Below are positions 23,385 to 32,140 of a stretch of 64,000 nt of DNA, piece by piece; the first letter of the stretch is position 1; each line of letters opens with the position of its first letter. The stretch lies in NCBI GenBank assembly GCA_949293265.1, contig CASFCK010000004.1, positions 1 to 64,000 on the forward strand. The letters run 5' to 3'. Source of the stretch: an uncultured bacterium (GTDB lineage Bacteria; Bacillota_I; Bacilli_A; Acholeplasmatales; Anaeroplasmataceae). The notes under the pieces were generated by a model. That model was not told the origin of the DNA. It did no database searches and was given only the letters and a program-made list of their open reading frames with translations. The position numbers and the translations under genes are program-made.

Positions 23385-24860
23385 GTTTTCTAAATATTTG
23401 CATACACTTTCATTTAAATCTTTAAAAGCAGAAGGACTAACAGAAAAGTTTTTAAGCCCGATTTGCATAAACAATTTTGTAGCTTCTGGTATAGCGGCAA
23501 GTTCGCCACACATGCTTAGCTCTTTATCAGTTTTGTTACAGTAGTTAATTACGTCAACTAATTTGTTTTTTAAATCGATAATATATTTTGTAGGTATTTT
23601 TTTAGCCTTTTCTCGATTTAAATGATATAACTGCATTGTTAAATCATTAGTTCCGATTGAAAAGAAATCAGCCTCATTAAAATCATAAATATTTTCTAAT
23701 GCAGATTTAGTTTCTAACATCATTCCTATTTTTAAAGGCACATCATTGTTCAATTCTTTTTTAATTTTTAAGACCCAAGATTTTAAATAGTTAAATTCTT
23801 CCTTTGTTTCAATCATCGGAAACATGATTTTCATTTTGCCGTATAAATTAGAATTAATAAAAGCTTTAATTTGGTCTTCAAACATTTCTTTATTATTAAC
23901 ATAATTTAAAAAACCTTTTTTATGGGTTTTGATATAAGGTATTTGCTTATCATCACCAATATCAAATGTTCTAAAACAAAAGCTTAAAGGCCCTAATTTA
24001 GTTACAGCATCAGTATAAATATTTAATTGTTCATCATAAGTTAATGGACGATTATTATGCATAAACACAAACTCTGTTCGATAAAGTCCGATTCCATCGA
24101 AACCATATTTTTTAACCTTTGCAATTTCTTCATTACCAAAAACATTAGCTAATAATTGAAAACCAACATGTGGTCCTAAGGAAACATTTTCGTTATTCGT
24201 CACTTTTAATTCCTTAATTTCTTTATTACTTGGATTAATTATTAAATGTTTTAAGCGAGTATCTATAATAACAAATGTATCATTAGGAATTGTCATATTA
24301 GTTGTGATAAAGGGGATTTCTAATGTTCTAGCTAAAATAGCGCCATGAGATAAATAGCCGGCCTTTTTAGTTATGATTCCCTTAATATTATTTAAATGTT
24401 CAAGTAAAATTGAAGGTAAAAGCTCATCTACGACTAGAATAAAATCAGTAGTTGGGAATTTGATTTTGGCGTCTACTAAAATATTTAATAGTCTTTGACA
24501 CATATCTTCAAGATCGTAAACTCTTTCTTGAAGGTAGGTGCTTTGAGATTTTAGCATTTCGTTTTTAAAATTTTTGATGGCCTGAATCAAACTAGCTTCA
24601 GCAGATATTTTTTTATTTATGATTAAGTCAGTGACTGTTGTTTTTAACAAATTGTCGTTCAAAATCATTTTTTGAATGACAAAATAAGAAGATGTTTCAT
24701 TTTCTAAATCTTGATTTGCTTGTAAAATTGCTTGATTAAATCTTGTTATTTCAAGATTTGGATCACTACAAGTAATATTGTAGTTAACAAAATCAGATAT
24801 TTTATATGTTTTAGCAAAACAATATCCTTCAGATATTATTTTAATGTCATTTATAATCAT
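23376..24860 (-). CDS. ptsI: PTS enzyme I-like phosphoenolpyruvate-protein phosphotransferase
   Basis: This 494-residue enzyme I family protein would pass phosphate from PEP to HPr. A helical N-terminal region comes first. The phospho-His segment reads A-G-Y-L-S-H-G-A-I-L-A-R, with His near residue 170. The PEP-binding barrel has D-G-I-G-L-Y-R-T-E-F, R-T-F-D-I-G-D-D-K, G-T-N-D-L and the Cys motif M-C-G-E-L-A. It is about 80 residues shorter than typical EI (about 575). The G-G-R-T-S-H form of the active-site loop is altered. No HPr or EII gene lies in the window, so its partner is elsewhere or it is a paralogue with another acceptor. Confidence 0.8.
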   Translation of the reverse strand: MIINDIKIISEGYCFAKTYKISDFVNYNITCSDPNLEITRFNQAILQANQDLENETSSYFVIQKMILNDNLLKTTVTDLIINKKISAEASLIQAIKNFKNEMLKSQSTYLQERVYDLEDMCQRLLNILVDAKIKFPTTDFILVVDELLPSILLEHLNNIKGIITKKAGYLSHGAILARTLEIPFITTNMTIPNDTFVIIDTRLKHLIINPSNKEIKELKVTNNENVSLGPHVGFQLLANVFGNEEIAKVKKYGFDGIGLYRTEFVFMHNNRPLTYDEQLNIYTDAVTKLGPLSFCFRTFDIGDDKQIPYIKTHKKGFLNYVNNKEMFEDQIKAFINSNLYGKMKIMFPMIETKEEFNYLKSWVLKIKKELNNDVPLKIGMMLETKSALENIYDFNEADFFSIGTNDLTMQLYHLNREKAKKIPTKYIIDLKNKLVDVINYCNKTDKELSMCGELAAIPEATKLFMQIGLKNFSVSPSAFKDLNESVCKYLENIK

Positions 24861-24899
24861 ATTTTTCCTCTTTTAAAAATAAGTCTTCAAGGGGAAGAC

Positions 24900-25841
24900 T
24901 TATTTTTCAATAATTTTTAAGATATTAAAATTATCATCAGCTAAAATAGTTTTTAAATGATATCTTTCAAAATTAGTCATTAAATTTAAAAAGTTTTCAT
25001 TTGTATTATTAACTCTAGTTAATTTAATTTCTTTTAGGGTATTTTCATCAATTTTATCTACTTTTATGCCTTTTACGATATATTTTTTAGTAGGAGTATT
25101 GATACTACCAAAATCAGTTAAAACATAGATGTTTAATATATCACCAAGATAATAGTTGATTGTATAATCTTGATCTATTAAACCTTCAAAATAATATTTG
25201 TGACTACCAAGATGTAAAATAAACATTAGATAAACATCAACTTTAGTCTTATTAACAACAGTAGCATTAATCACATTACTATTAGTAGAAGTAGTATCAA
25301 GATTTTTAACTTTTGTAAAGTTAATAAAGAAGATATAGAATGCAACGCCAAAGAAGGCTAAGGCCATACCATAGGCTCCAAAGGCAGCAAGTAATAATTC
25401 CATAGTAAAGTTTATAGATACAAAAATACCATAAATTAAGCAACCTACACCTAATAACGCTAAAATTACTATTGCTAAAACAGTAGGCCATACTTTTTTA
25501 TTAGAAACGGCATTAGCGTATTGTTGTTGACGGCGTGATTTGAATAATTTTTTACCATCTAATAATAAAACTATTGTAGCAATATAGGCGATGATATTAG
25601 CTATTAAATTACCAGCACTTATAATTAAATTGCTAGTATATTCCGCTAATTGATTAGATTGTACTAGCAAAACATAAACTTCCCAAATAGCAATAGAATT
25701 ATAAATTATTGATAAAATGTTTATAAGTGAAATAACTATTGCAGATACAAGTTTATGATTTCTAAAGTGAAATAAACTTATGATCCAGATAACCAAATAA
25801 TTTATTAAAAATGTAGACACAAAAGAATATAAGAAATTCAT
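24900..25841 (-). CDS. Hypothetical multi-pass membrane protein
   Basis: This 313-residue protein has five or six hydrophobic segments: about 5-25 and 33-50, then 80-95, then 115-140 and 145-175. A soluble C-terminal domain of about 135 residues follows, with beta-like alternation. I do not recognise the family. It overlaps the rqcP gene by 4 bases on the same strand, so it belongs to the tilS-hpt-ftsH-rqcP transcript. The soluble domain has no Cys or His cluster and no nucleotide-binding motif. Confidence 0.6.
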   Translation of the reverse strand: MNFLYSFVSTFLINYLVIWIISLFHFRNHKLVSAIVISLINILSIIYNSIAIWEVYVLLVQSNQLAEYTSNLIISAGNLIANIIAYIATIVLLLDGKKLFKSRRQQQYANAVSNKKVWPTVLAIVILALLGVGCLIYGIFVSINFTMELLLAAFGAYGMALAFFGVAFYIFFINFTKVKNLDTTSTNSNVINATVVNKTKVDVYLMFILHLGSHKYYFEGLIDQDYTINYYLGDILNIYVLTDFGSINTPTKKYIVKGIKVDKIDENTLKEIKLTRVNNTNENFLNLMTNFERYHLKTILADDNFNILKIIEK

Positions 25842-26104
25842 AGGCCCTCCTCATTATTTTTTTCACTAACAAACTCGTAAAGATTAGTAGCATCTTCTTT
25901 TTTAATGCTAGGTTCTAATGACTTTACCATAACAGTTATTGTTTTAGTTCCGTAAATAATAGATATTAAATCCCCTATTTTAAGTTGATAGGAAGGTTTA
26001 ACAACCTTCCCATTAACTAATATTCTTTCATTTTCAGTAACATCTTTAGCAAGTGTTCGCCGTTTAATTAAACGAGAAACTTTAAGATATTTATCAATTC
26101 TCAC
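25838..26104 (-). CDS. rqcP: RqcP, S4-domain RNA-binding ribosome quality-control factor
   Basis: This 88-residue S4-domain protein is similar along its length to Bacillus subtilis YabO/RqcP. It starts [19 protein letters not shown] and ends with a K-K-E-D-A-T-N-L-Y segment that matches K-K-E-E-A-A-N-M-Y. RqcP works with RqcH on stalled 50S subunits to add alanine tails. The start is GTG 26104, inside the end of ftsH (11-base overlap). No rqcH is in the window. Confidence 0.9.
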   Translation of the reverse strand: MRIDKYLKVSRLIKRRTLAKDVTENERILVNGKVVKPSYQLKIGDLISIIYGTKTITVMVKSLEPSIKKEDATNLYEFVSEKNNEEGL

Positions 26105-28073
26105 TACTTACATCTCCGGAATTGTCATCAGGATTTGAATTTTCATTATTTGGCGTAGTTTGAGGATTTTCACTTAAAAAATCATCAGGCAATTCAGTTA
26201 ACATTGAACTATCGTTTGTTTGGTCAGCTCTTTTTAAATGACCAGTTTCACATATCTCATCGATATCAGGTTTAGTTAAAGTTTCAACTTTTAATAAATA
26301 GTTAGCAATATTGTTCAATAAGGCACTATTTGCTAGAAGAATCTCTTTAGCTTTAGCGTAACATTCTTCGATTATTTTTCTAGTTTCTTTATCAATTTCT
26401 AAAGCGATTTGATCAGAGAAATTCTTTTCTTTTAAATAATCACGTCCAAGGAAGATACTACCTTGAGGTTGTTCATATTGAACAGGCCCTAAAGAAGACA
26501 TACCAAACTCAGTTACCATAGCTCTAGCTATTCTAGTAGCTTGTTGGAAGTCGTTTTGAGCCCCAGTAGTAATATCATTGAAGTTGATTTCTTCAGAAAC
26601 TCTACCACCTAAATAACCAGTTATTTTAGCAGTTAAAGATTTTTTAGATTCTAAATAATGTTCTTCAGCAGGAATCATTAGATTATAACCACCAGCTTGA
26701 CCACGAGGAATAATTGTAACTTTTTGAACTACTGAAGCATCTTCAAGTTTCAAACCGATAACAGCATGACCGGCTTCATGGAAGGCCACAATTTTACGCT
26801 CTGTATCACTCATTTTACGAGTCTTTTTAGCAGGACCCATCATAACTCTATCGATAGCCTCATCGATATCATAAACAGAAATAACTTTCTTATTTTCTCT
26901 AGCGGCAAGTAAAGCAGCTTCATTTAATAAGTTTTCAATATCAGCACCACTAAATCCAGGAATGCGGTGAGCAATATCTTTAAAGTTTACAGTACTATCA
27001 AAATGTTTATTACGAGCATGAACACGTAAAATAGCTTCACGACCAACAACATCAGGTAAATTAATAGTAATTTGTCTATCGAAACGACCTGGTCTTAATA
27101 AAGCTGGGTCTAAAACATCAGGTCTATTTGTTGCTGCCATAACAATTATACCGATATTACCATTAAAACCATCCATTTCTACTAATAATTGGTTAAGTGT
27201 TTGTTCACGTTCATCATGTCCACCACCCATACCAGCTCCACGTTGTCTACCAACAGCATCAATTTCATCGATAAAAATTATACAAGGAGCATTTTCCTTA
27301 GCAGTTTTAAACATATCTCTAACTCTTGAAGCACCAACACCAACAAACATTTCCACAAAATCAGAACCTGAAATTGAGAAGAAAGGAACATTAGCTTCAC
27401 CGGCTACTGCTTTAGCTAATAAAGTTTTACCAGTTCCAGGAGGCCCAGCAAGTAGAACACCCTTAGGTATTCTAGCTCCAACTTCGACATATTTACGAGG
27501 ATTTCTTAAGAAATCGATTATTTCTACTAATTCCTCTTTTTCTTCATCACAACCTGCAACATCTTTAAAAGTAACAGTTTTTTCTCTTGTTAATCTAGCG
27601 GTAGATTTAGCAAAGTCAAACGCTTTACCATTACCCTGACTTTTAAAGATTATGACAAAGAAGATGATCATAATAAGTAAAGGCAAGAAGTTTACTAAAA
27701 GGGATAATAAGATACTTTCACTTATTGGTACAATCTCGATAGCGAAATTTAGTCCATCCGCTGCCGTTAAAGTATTTAGTTGATCACTAGTAACGACAAC
27801 ATAATATCTTTCATCACCATTATTACCTTTATATACACCAGTTATTTCGTATAAATCATAATTTTCTCCACCAGCCGGACTAGCTTCAGCTGATAAGACA
27901 TCTTTGTTTTCTACTAAAGTATAATAATCAGTGTAAGTTAGTGTTTTAACTTGGCTACTTGTTAAGTTATTAATGAAGAAAATAACTGCAATTACCATAA
28001 CTATTAGAATAACAATGAAAAGCCAATCAACTTTTTTGCGTCTTGGTTGGTTATTATTTTCATTTTGTTGCAT
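26094..28073 (-). CDS. ftsH: FtsH, membrane-anchored ATP-dependent zinc metalloprotease
   Basis: This 659-residue protein has two membrane segments (about 17-35 and 125-145) around an extracytoplasmic domain. The AAA module has Walker A G-P-P-G-T-G-K-T at 210-217, Walker B I-I-F-I-D-E-I-D, and the second region of homology with R-P-G-R-F-D-R. The protease domain has zinc motif H-E-A-G-H at 432-436. The acidic, Asn-rich C-terminal tail is poorly conserved. It degrades membrane and regulatory proteins. The gene lies between hpt and rqcP, the usual Firmicute neighbourhood, and AGGAGG precedes the ATG. Confidence 0.97.
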   Translation of the reverse strand: MQQNENNNQPRRKKVDWLFIVILIVMVIAVIFFINNLTSSQVKTLTYTDYYTLVENKDVLSAEASPAGGENYDLYEITGVYKGNNGDERYYVVVTSDQLNTLTAADGLNFAIEIVPISESILLSLLVNFLPLLIMIIFFVIIFKSQGNGKAFDFAKSTARLTREKTVTFKDVAGCDEEKEELVEIIDFLRNPRKYVEVGARIPKGVLLAGPPGTGKTLLAKAVAGEANVPFFSISGSDFVEMFVGVGASRVRDMFKTAKENAPCIIFIDEIDAVGRQRGAGMGGGHDEREQTLNQLLVEMDGFNGNIGIIVMAATNRPDVLDPALLRPGRFDRQITINLPDVVGREAILRVHARNKHFDSTVNFKDIAHRIPGFSGADIENLLNEAALLAARENKKVISVYDIDEAIDRVMMGPAKKTRKMSDTERKIVAFHEAGHAVIGLKLEDASVVQKVTIIPRGQAGGYNLMIPAEEHYLESKKSLTAKITGYLGGRVSEEINFNDITTGAQNDFQQATRIARAMVTEFGMSSLGPVQYEQPQGSIFLGRDYLKEKNFSDQIALEIDKETRKIIEECYAKAKEILLANSALLNNIANYLLKVETLTKPDIDEICETGHLKRADQTNDSSMLTELPDDFLSENPQTTPNNENSNPDDNSGDVSSEN

Positions 28074-28084
28074 AAAAGACCTCC

Positions 28085-28618
28085 TTAATTATATATTTTT
28101 CTTTTTAAAACCCCAATGAAAGGTAAATTACGATATAATTCATTATAATCTAGTCCATACCCAACTACAAATTCGTTTGGAATAGTAGAACCAATATATT
28201 TAACATTTACTTCAACAACCCTACCTTCTGGTTTGTTTAACATACAACAAAGTGTTACGCTTTTAGCATCTCTTTGTTCAAATAAATGTTTAATTAAAGA
28301 AGTAGTTCTACCGGTATCAACTATGTCATCAACGATAATTACATCACGATCTTTAACATTAGTTGTTATATCATTTATAATTGTTATGCTACCTTTAGAT
28401 TCAGTTCCAACATAAGAAGAAACTTTCATATAATCCACTTCACAAGGAATAGTTACATTTTTCAACAAATCACTTAAGAAAGGATTACAACCTTTAAGTA
28501 AACCGATAAAAACAGGAGTTTTATCGGCAAAATCACGAGAAATTTCAGCCCCTAGATTGCGGGTTATATTCTCTAAGTCTTCTTTAGATAACAAAACTTT
28601 ATCAATATCATTAATCAT
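28085..28618 (-). CDS. hpt: Hypoxanthine phosphoribosyltransferase
   Basis: This 177-residue type I phosphoribosyltransferase salvages hypoxanthine or guanine with PRPP. The PRPP motif is V-I-I-V-D-D-I-V-D-T-G-R-T, and F-I-G-L-L-K-G-C-N-P-F and V-V-G-Y-G-L-D-Y-N-E-L-Y-R are typical of Hpt. It overlaps the end of tilS by 8 bases and precedes ftsH, as in Bacillus. Confidence 0.95.
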   Translation of the reverse strand: MINDIDKVLLSKEDLENITRNLGAEISRDFADKTPVFIGLLKGCNPFLSDLLKNVTIPCEVDYMKVSSYVGTESKGSITIINDITTNVKDRDVIIVDDIVDTGRTTSLIKHLFEQRDAKSVTLCCMLNKPEGRVVEVNVKYIGSTIPNEFVVGYGLDYNELYRNLPFIGVLKRKIYN

Positions 28619-29888
28619 GTTTTACCTCACATATTAAATAACAATATTTATTACCCTTACTAAGATTAATTAAATCATAAATAGCTATGATTTTATTTTC
28701 GATAGTTGTAATAATAGGACAAGCATCACGCTTTTCTTTAGTTAATTTTAAATCAATAAAATAATCTTTAATTTTCTTTTTACCATAATTAAACTCTAAA
28801 TAATCACCTGGTAACCTAGTCCTTATTATTAAAGGTAAATCTATGTCATTATACCATATTTTGATAGCTTTTGCATTAATATCACTTATATTTTTTGTTA
28901 AAGTGAATTTGTAGTTCAAAAACTCTTTACTATCACCAAGTTTAAGGGTTATAGATTTATTTGTTATAGGTTGTTTTAAGCTAATATAGGCCTTATCATA
29001 ACGTTTAAGAAAGAAGTAATTATTATTTAAACTATAGTCTAATTGAGGACGTTTATTATTAATCAATTTTAATAAATCATTTATTAAATTAGAACTTATA
29101 TTTAATTTATGTTGTTCTAGCAAATAATTTAATATATCTTTTTGTAAAGCGATATTTAGCTTTTTAAAAGACGGAATATCGATACTTAATTCGCTATTTA
29201 AATAAGCTATAGTATTACTTCTAATATAGGCAAAACTTTCCTTTAAAATAGTAGAGTAGTTAATGATTTCTTGTAAAAAATTAGGATTTTCTTTTTTAAA
29301 TAAAGGTAAAATATTATGTCTTATCCTATTTCTTAAATAGTCATTTTCTTCATTTGATTCATCTTCGAAATATAATACTTTATTTTTAATGACATAATCA
29401 TTAATTTCTCCTCTACTAATATAAAGTAGAGGGCGATAAATATAGATATCTTTAAATGGTGTTTGTAAAGATATACCACCATATCCATATAAATTTGACC
29501 CGCTTATTAATCTTAATAATATTGTTTCTGCTAAGTCATCAGCATGATGAGCGGTTAAAATGTAATTAGCTTTATATTGTTTAGCTACTTGATAGAAAAA
29601 ATTATAGCGAAATTCTCTAGCTAAAGATTGAAAATTATCTTTACCATCATAATAGTAATGACTAATTTCACAAGGAAGATTATTTTTTTTAGCATATTCA
29701 CTAATATATTTTTCTTCTTGTTCAGATTGAGCTCTTTTATGATGATTAACATGAGCTATTATGACATTATATTTGTCTTTTATTAATAAATCTAAAAGAA
29801 CCATTGAATCTCTGCCACCAGATAAAGCTAAAACAACAGTATCTTCTTTATTAAATGGTAAATCATCAAGTAATAATTTTTTTATCAT
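28611..29888 (-). CDS. tilS: tRNA(Ile)-lysidine synthetase
   Basis: This protein of about 425 residues converts C34 of the CAU-anticodon tRNA(Ile) to lysidine so that it reads AUA. It has the PP-loop S-G-G-R-D-S near the N-terminus, H-H-A-D-D-L-A-E-T and R-N-x-I-R-H. The C-terminal TilS domain has R-x-P-G-D-Y. ATG 29888 is favoured because GGTGA precedes it at good spacing; TTG and GTG codons just upstream are less likely. It is the first gene of the minus-strand cluster. AUA codons are very frequent here, so the enzyme should be essential. Confidence 0.93.
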   Translation of the reverse strand: MIKKLLLDDLPFNKEDTVVLALSGGRDSMVLLDLLIKDKYNVIIAHVNHHKRAQSEQEEKYISEYAKKNNLPCEISHYYYDGKDNFQSLAREFRYNFFYQVAKQYKANYILTAHHADDLAETILLRLISGSNLYGYGGISLQTPFKDIYIYRPLLYISRGEINDYVIKNKVLYFEDESNEENDYLRNRIRHNILPLFKKENPNFLQEIINYSTILKESFAYIRSNTIAYLNSELSIDIPSFKKLNIALQKDILNYLLEQHKLNISSNLINDLLKLINNKRPQLDYSLNNNYFFLKRYDKAYISLKQPITNKSITLKLGDSKEFLNYKFTLTKNISDINAKAIKIWYNDIDLPLIIRTRLPGDYLEFNYGKKKIKDYFIDLKLTKEKRDACPIITTIENKIIAIYDLINLSKGNKYCYLICEVKHD

Positions 29889-30004
29889 CTTTTTCACCAA
29901 CTCATATCATATCATACTACTTTTTATTAGTAAATTGTTAAAAAAAGCTCATTTTACATAATTTCACATTTTATTTACTATTTTTTATTACTTTTTATTT
30001 TTTA

Positions 30005-30033
30005 TTAACATATTGTTATAAAAATGCTATAAT
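30005..30033 (+). promoter_or_regulatory. Promoter of maf-dusB
   Basis: TTAACA, a 17-base spacer and TATAAT, with the TTG start of maf 24 bases after the -10. Confidence 0.7.
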
Positions 30034-30056
30034 AAGCGAAGTTTGGAGGTCTTATT

Positions 30057-30611
30057 TTGCGATTAGTTTTAGCTTCTTCTAGCCCAAGAAGAAAAGAATT
30101 ATTAACAAAAATGGGTTATATATATATTATTGATGCTGCTAATATAGATGAATCTATAAATATAGAATTAGATCCTTTAGAAAATGTTAAACAAATAGGC
30201 TTGAAAAAAGCCCTAGCAGTAGCTAGTTTATATCAAGATGATGTTGTTTTAGGTTGTGATACTATCGTTGTTTTAGATAATGAAATATATGGAAAGCCTA
30301 AAGATAGTGAAGATGCATTTAAAATGTTAAAAAAGCTAAATAATAAGACCCATTTAGTTATTAGTGGGGTTGGGATTGTAACTAAAGATAAAAAATATAA
30401 CTTTGCGGTTACATCAAGAGTTACATTTAAAAATTTAACTGAACAAGAAATTAGAGAATATATTGCTACTGGTGAATGTTTTGGTAAAGCTGGTAGTTAT
30501 GCGATTCAGGGTTTAGGTAAATGTTTAATAGCTAGTTATGAAGGTGAATTAGATAATATAATTGGTTTACCTACAAAAGAAGTAAAAGAAATATTGGACG
30601 GTATATTATGA
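30057..30611 (+). CDS. maf: Maf-like nucleoside triphosphate pyrophosphatase
   Basis: This 184-residue Maf family protein hydrolyses non-canonical or dTTP/UTP-type nucleotides. The N-terminal motif is L-A-S-S-S-P-R-R-K-E-L-L, followed by V-L-G-C-D-T-I-V-V and G-K-P-K-D, with G-x-A-G-S-Y-A-I-Q-G near the end. The start is TTG 30057 behind GGAGG (30045-30049). The ATG of dusB overlaps its stop by 4 bases. Confidence 0.92.
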   Translation: MRLVLASSSPRRKELLTKMGYIYIIDAANIDESINIELDPLENVKQIGLKKALAVASLYQDDVVLGCDTIVVLDNEIYGKPKDSEDAFKMLKKLNNKTHLVISGVGIVTKDKKYNFAVTSRVTFKNLTEQEIREYIATGECFGKAGSYAIQGLGKCLIASYEGELDNIIGLPTKEVKEILDGIL

Positions 30612-31591
30612 AATTTAAAATAGGTGATATAGAAATACCTAATCGTTTCGTTTTAGCTCCTATGGCTGGCGTTTGTAATGAGGCCTTTAGATTGATATGT
30701 AAAGAAAATGGGGCCGGCTTATTAATGGCTGAAATGGTTAGCGATAAAGCTATTATGTATAATAATAAAAAGACACTTAAAATGACAGAAGTTAATGAAT
30801 TAGAACATCCTATTTCTATGCAAATTTTTGGTAGTAGTGTAGATTCGATGGTTGAAGCTGCTAAATATGTTGATAAATATACTAATTGTGACATTATAGA
30901 TATTAATATGGGATGTCCAGTTAATAAAGTGGCTAAAAAAAGTGGTGCAGGAGCAAACCTACTTAGAGATCCTGATTTGGTTTATGCAATAACTAAAGCG
31001 GTTGTTGACAACGTAGGTAAACCGGTAACTGTAAAAATAAGAACCGGTTGGGATGAACAAAATATTAATGCTGTTACTAATGCAAAATTAATTGAAAAGG
31101 CTGGCGCTAAAGCTATTACGATTCATGGTAGAACTAGAAGTCAATTTTATAGTGGTAAAGCCAATTATAATATTATTAAAGACGTTGTTGAGGCAGTAAA
31201 TATCCCGGTTATTGGCAATGGTGATGTTATAGATATAAAATCAGCTGAAGAAATGTTTAAAACAGGTTGTCAAGCAATTGCTATTGGGCGGGGCTGTTTA
31301 GGTAACCCTTTTATTTTTAGAGAACTAGTTAGTTATTTTGATAAAGGAATTGTTTTAGATAAACCTAGCCAAAAAGAGATTTATGATACTATAATTAAAC
31401 AGCATAATTTGTTATTAAAATTAAAAGGTGAAAGATTAGCTAATTTAGAAATGCGCAGTCATATTGCATGGTATATTAAAGGTATGCCTAATTCTAGTAA
31501 AATGAAGAATTTAATTTTTCAACAAGATAATTTCGCTGAGGTAGACAATATTATTAAAAATTATTTATTAGGTGAAGATAATGGAATATGA
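30608..31591 (+). CDS. dusB: tRNA-dihydrouridine synthase (DusB type)
   Basis: This 327-residue FMN-dependent enzyme reduces uridine in tRNA D-loops. The TIM barrel opens with V-L-A-P-M-A-G-V-C-N-E-A-F. It has the catalytic Cys in N-M-G-C-P-V-N-K-V and the FMN-phosphate site G-N-G-D and A-I-G-R-G. The helical C-terminal domain contains M-R-S-H-I-A-W-Y-I-K-G. It ends with TGA, evidence for the standard code. It is coupled to maf by a 4-base overlap. Confidence 0.93.
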   Translation: MKFKIGDIEIPNRFVLAPMAGVCNEAFRLICKENGAGLLMAEMVSDKAIMYNNKKTLKMTEVNELEHPISMQIFGSSVDSMVEAAKYVDKYTNCDIIDINMGCPVNKVAKKSGAGANLLRDPDLVYAITKAVVDNVGKPVTVKIRTGWDEQNINAVTNAKLIEKAGAKAITIHGRTRSQFYSGKANYNIIKDVVEAVNIPVIGNGDVIDIKSAEEMFKTGCQAIAIGRGCLGNPFIFRELVSYFDKGIVLDKPSQKEIYDTIIKQHNLLLKLKGERLANLEMRSHIAWYIKGMPNSSKMKNLIFQQDNFAEVDNIIKNYLLGEDNGI

Positions 31592-32009
31592 AAAGTTTGA
31601 TTCAGATATTGTTTTAAGAATAGATAAAGGTGAAGAAATAGTAAAGACAATCTTAGAAGTAGCTGATAAAGAAGACATAAAATGTGCAAGCATTAGTGGT
31701 ATTGGAGCTGTACATAAGTTTGAAGTCGGGGTTTTAAATTTAGAGATAAAGAAATTCTTATCTCAAACCTATGAAGGTGATTATGAGATTGTTAGTTTAA
31801 ATGGTAATTTAAGTAGAAAGGATGATAAAGCATACCTTCACTTACATGCTAGTTTTGCTTCTAGTAATAATATTGTTGGTGGGCATTTAACAAACGCTTT
31901 TGTTAGTGCTACTGCTGAAATTAATATTCATATTATTAATGGCGAAGTAAAGAGAAAATATAATAAAAAAACAGGCTTAAATTTATATAAATTTAATTAT
32001 CTAAATTAA
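31581..32009 (+). CDS. PCC/DUF296-domain protein
   Basis: This protein of about 142 residues has the plants-and-prokaryotes conserved domain: I-S-G-I-G-A-V-H near residue 40, a central H-L-H-A-S-F-A motif with metal-binding-like histidines, and G-G-H-L beyond it. ATG 31581 has AGGTGA 7 bases upstream and overlaps the end of dusB. Bacterial PCC proteins are trimeric and their role is not settled; some are annotated as DNA-binding. Confidence 0.8.
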   Translation: MEYEKFDSDIVLRIDKGEEIVKTILEVADKEDIKCASISGIGAVHKFEVGVLNLEIKKFLSQTYEGDYEIVSLNGNLSRKDDKAYLHLHASFASSNNIVGGHLTNAFVSATAEINIHIINGEVKRKYNKKTGLNLYKFNYLN

Positions 32010-32028
32010 GTAAAAACATTTATTTTAC

Positions 32029-32068
32029 AACATTATTTCTAACAATATGGGAAATAATGTTTTTTTTT
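32029..32068 (+). terminator. Terminator after the maf-dusB-PCC operon
   Basis: Hairpin AACATTATTTC/GAAATAATGTT with an 11-base loop and a T9 run. Confidence 0.85.
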
Positions 32069-32140
32069 GAAAAAATATTTAAAAAGCAAAAAAATAGGAG
32101 TAAAATATAAAACATATTTGGCAAATTGGAGTGTGGTAAA

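Noticed and set aside
32126-32140. TTG start of the MacB-type protein five codons upstream
   Set aside because: It would place the ribosome site inside the coding region; ATG 32141 fits the ATPase domain start.
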